Source: Pseudanabaena sp. Salubria-1
Lineage (GTDB): Bacteria > Cyanobacteriota > Cyanobacteriia > Pseudanabaenales > Pseudanabaenaceae
DNA length: 64,000 nucleotides
Assembly (NCBI GenBank): GCA_023336205.1
Contig: JALQCR010000002.1
Coordinates: 62,001-126,000, forward strand
Reading direction: 5' to 3'
Shown: positions 62,353 through 64,000 of the stretch, in pieces
Numbering within the stretch: position 1 is the stretch's first letter
How the letters are laid out: each line of letters begins with the position of its first letter
Notes under the pieces: generated by a model
The model's input: only the letters and a program-made list of their open reading frames with translations
Database searches by the model: none
Told to the model about the DNA's origin: nothing
Translations under genes and position numbers: made by a program

Positions 62353-63039
62353 TCAACGCCGATCTTCATATACTCTCTGGCTTTCAGGCAAAACCCAAAG
62401 AGCGCACAACCCTTTCGTAACGTACTTACCATTGAGAATAATCAAAGCATCCTTAAGGTTTTGCTGGTCTTGAAGACAAGTCTTTAAAATGTCGCGATTC
62501 CAGTCCACGAGATTCTTTGCCATTTTGCCATCATCACTAGCTAACCAGTCCAAATCCTTTGCTGTTTGGGGATTGAGACTAGGCTGAGGAGATACAACCT
62601 TAGCGATCGCCAAGCCCGAAACCAGACCTGCCGCTAAACCAATCATCAACATCCCCGCACAGAAACCAATGAAGGGCAAGCTAATCGCCCGCCAATAACC
62701 TTGGGATTCCTGATGCTGTTTATTTTTGATGATATTCGCGATCGCCTGACTAATCGCCACCTCCTGCTCCTTAACCGCAGTCTCGCGCAGCGTCGCTAGA
62801 AAGTCACGAAATTTTTGAATGCCAACATCAAAGCCCTTGGCTAAGGCACTTTGGAGCAAGTTCGGCGCAGTGGCAACTGTCGCCGCAACTTGGGCATTGG
62901 ATAGAAAAATCGCAATGTAAGGATCGTTCTGGGGAATGCCAGACTTAGCCACAATCTCGTAAATCTTGGCTTTAACAGTCGGATCGTAATCGTGGATGGC
63001 AATATCCAGATAGGTTTTGGGTTGAGGATCGCTATTCAT
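62353..63039 (-). CDS. DUF6753-like single-pass membrane protein (228 aa)
   Basis: ATG at 63039 is chosen; it lies one base beyond the ParA-like stop codon. The N-terminal 115 residues are helical (YDPTVKAKIYEIVAKSGIPQ, FLSNAQVAATVATAPNLLQS), residues about 119-148 are one transmembrane helix, and the C-terminal 75 residues are outside or inside the membrane. The name DUF6753 is from memory. Tight coupling to a ParA-like ATPase suggests a role in plasmid partition or conjugal transfer. Confidence 0.7.
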   Translation of the reverse strand: MNSDPQPKTYLDIAIHDYDPTVKAKIYEIVAKSGIPQNDPYIAIFLSNAQVAATVATAPNLLQSALAKGFDVGIQKFRDFLATLRETAVKEQEVAISQAIANIIKNKQHQESQGYWRAISLPFIGFCAGMLMIGLAAGLVSGLAIAKVVSPQPSLNPQTAKDLDWLASDDGKMAKNLVDWNRDILKTCLQDQQNLKDALIILNGKYVTKGLCALWVLPESQRVYEDRR

Positions 63040-63040
63040 A

Positions 63041-63760
63041 CTAGGATTTTGCTTCTTTTTTCTGGACGTTTTGAGGCAAGAGATTGGTGGACTCAAAGGC
63101 TTTGTAATCATCTCTCAGAAAGGTTTTGATTTGATTCCTGCCAATGATGCCAAATTCGGAGTAGTTAGAAGCCTCATCAAAAGTTAGGCGTTTAGCATTG
63201 ATTTCAATGCGCCTACCATCTCCCAACTTCGGAAAATCAATTACGGCTACACCATATTCGGCGATTGCCTTCTGGATTGCTTCATGCTCGTGGAAATAGC
63301 CCCATTCATCACAACGCCCCCAGTTTTTGATAAACACATGGGTGATGTAGCCTTGGTAATGTTCCAGCGACTCAATGAATAACTCGATGGAGTCACTTTC
63401 ACCATCACTGACGAACCACTTGATGAAAGACACGCCATGCTCTTTGCCCAAGTCTAGCAAGCCTTTAGTGCTAATCCATTGGGATACAGCGCGATGGGCT
63501 TGAGCGGGTAAATTGACGACGACGGTTTTCTTGATCGCGTAGTCAAAAATAGAATCAGGGACATCCGCCATTTTTTCATTTTCAGAGAAAAAAGCAGCCT
63601 TGCTGTCTTTGTAAATATTGAGGACAGTGGGATTGCTACGATCCGCTTCAATGCCAGCTAATGGGATGGCGCGATCCTTGAGGTATTGGAGCATAGTTCG
63701 AGCAACCCAACTTTTGCCCACGCCGCCTTTTTCACCATCGATCAGGTTAATAATTGCCAT
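63041..63760 (-). CDS. ParA/MobD-like P-loop ATPase (239 aa)
   Basis: A deviant Walker A box, EKGGVGKSW at 10-18, identifies the ParA/MinD class; ADRSNPTVLNIY and VVNLPAQAH follow at the switch positions, and ITHVFIKNWGRCDEW is the later strand. This length and pattern resemble TraL/MobD-like ATPases of plasmids. It could act in segregation or transfer. It starts 11 bases after the stop of the next gene upstream. Confidence 0.8.
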   Translation of the reverse strand: MAIINLIDGEKGGVGKSWVARTMLQYLKDRAIPLAGIEADRSNPTVLNIYKDSKAAFFSENEKMADVPDSIFDYAIKKTVVVNLPAQAHRAVSQWISTKGLLDLGKEHGVSFIKWFVSDGESDSIELFIESLEHYQGYITHVFIKNWGRCDEWGYFHEHEAIQKAIAEYGVAVIDFPKLGDGRRIEINAKRLTFDEASNYSEFGIIGRNQIKTFLRDDYKAFESTNLLPQNVQKKEAKS

Positions 63761-63771
63761 AAATTCGCCTC

Positions 63772-64000
63772 TTAATAACGATTGTAGTGTTTCAAGATTT
63801 TCTGTTGTGCTAAGTAGTCATCATCGTCGTCATCATCTACAGGGACAGACTTGGGGACGATACTTTTGGGCTTGCTAGACTCAACCTGAGTAGTCTGTTT
63901 TAGATCCGAATTCATTCTGGTAGTTGTAGATTGAATGTCTTTGGTCAAGCCAATAACATTCTGATTAATAGGCGGTGAACTAGGATAATCATCCGAAAAC
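63772..64000 (-). CDS. C-terminal part of a gene running off the window
   Basis: Only the last 76 codons are present on the minus strand, ending SVPVDDDDDDDYLAQQKILK and HYNRY. The visible part is low-complexity, with a run of seven aspartates, preceded by serine/proline-rich sequence. It is first in the ParA/DUF6753 operon. The product cannot be named. Confidence 0.65.
   Translation of the reverse strand, partial: FSDDYPSSPPINQNVIGLTKDIQSTTTRMNSDLKQTTQVESSKPKSIVPKSVPVDDDDDDDYLAQQKILKHYNRY

Noticed and set aside
1..64000. tRNA or rRNA genes
   Set aside because: No cloverleaf with a GGTTCRAATC-type arm or rRNA-like stretch was noticed on either strand.

Overview
The window is an accessory replicon, almost certainly a large plasmid, of a cyanobacterium. 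The evidence is the abundance of HIP1-type GCGATCGC sites, a heptanucleotide STRR tract, cyanobacterial families (XisH/XisI, a CyRepA1-like DUF3854 replication protein, a DUF6753-like membrane protein), a ParA-like KGGVGKS ATPase and the absence of chromosomal housekeeping genes. Genus is not resolved.

Layout. 0.1-15.4 kb: a + strand run holding two large proteins (1491 and 788 aa) that carry both signatures of two-barrel RNA polymerases (a KGT lysine in barrel 1 and D-F-D-G-D in barrel 2), three small unknown proteins, an Rpn-like nuclease, an N6-methyltransferase-like protein with a degenerate motif I, and a 1420-aa SNF2-like helicase. 15.5-21.85 kb: an AT-richer array of three cassettes, each a gene or gene pair followed by an integron attC-like site (one textbook, one degenerate, one with an extra hairpin) and with no integrase in view; two cassette genes are split by identical IS copies. 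22-23.6 kb: an AbiEi/AbiEii system. 23.8-27.5 kb: an unknown gene, a DUF6744-like gene, a MoxR ATPase and a truncated VWA gene; a second, complete copy of this module lies at 39.3-46.1 kb. 27.6-34.1 kb: a secreted C39-like protease-lectin with an in-frame TAG, a GNAT toxin-antitoxin-like pair, XisH/XisI, a broken partial copy of a PRTRC cassette, and a RelE toxin gene split by an IS beside its intact antitoxin. 34.2-38.1 kb: a third two-barrel polymerase relative, IS-split, with its catalytic aspartates lost. 46-51.6 kb: a RecA-like ATPase, histidine phosphatase, SSB and a PIN toxin-antitoxin pair. 51.9-55.7 kb: a PRTRC-type ubiquitin-like cassette with candidate Ub-like protein, E2-like, JAB and ThiF/E1 genes. 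55.8-64 kb: an orphan gene, the replication gene split by IS1, a protein built of repeated helix-turn-helix units, and a ParA/DUF6753 pair at the edge.

Mobile elements: four identical 1258-bp IS4/IS701-like copies (TTAA or ATAA target duplications), two 818-bp IS1 copies (8-bp duplications), one ISKra4-like element (9-bp duplication, A8 frameshift) and one IS30 element without a visible duplication. Seven genes are interrupted; in six the reading frame is exactly restored when the element and one target copy are removed, so the insertions are recent.

Most notable: the family of plasmid-borne two-barrel polymerase-like proteins (two with intact catalytic residues, one degenerate) next to a helicase and methyltransferase, with a recurring leader motif upstream of several small genes of the same replicon; the integrase-less attC array; and the PRTRC cassette with its partial duplicate that has lost the putative E2 cysteine. 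All family calls are from reading motifs by eye; no database search was run.
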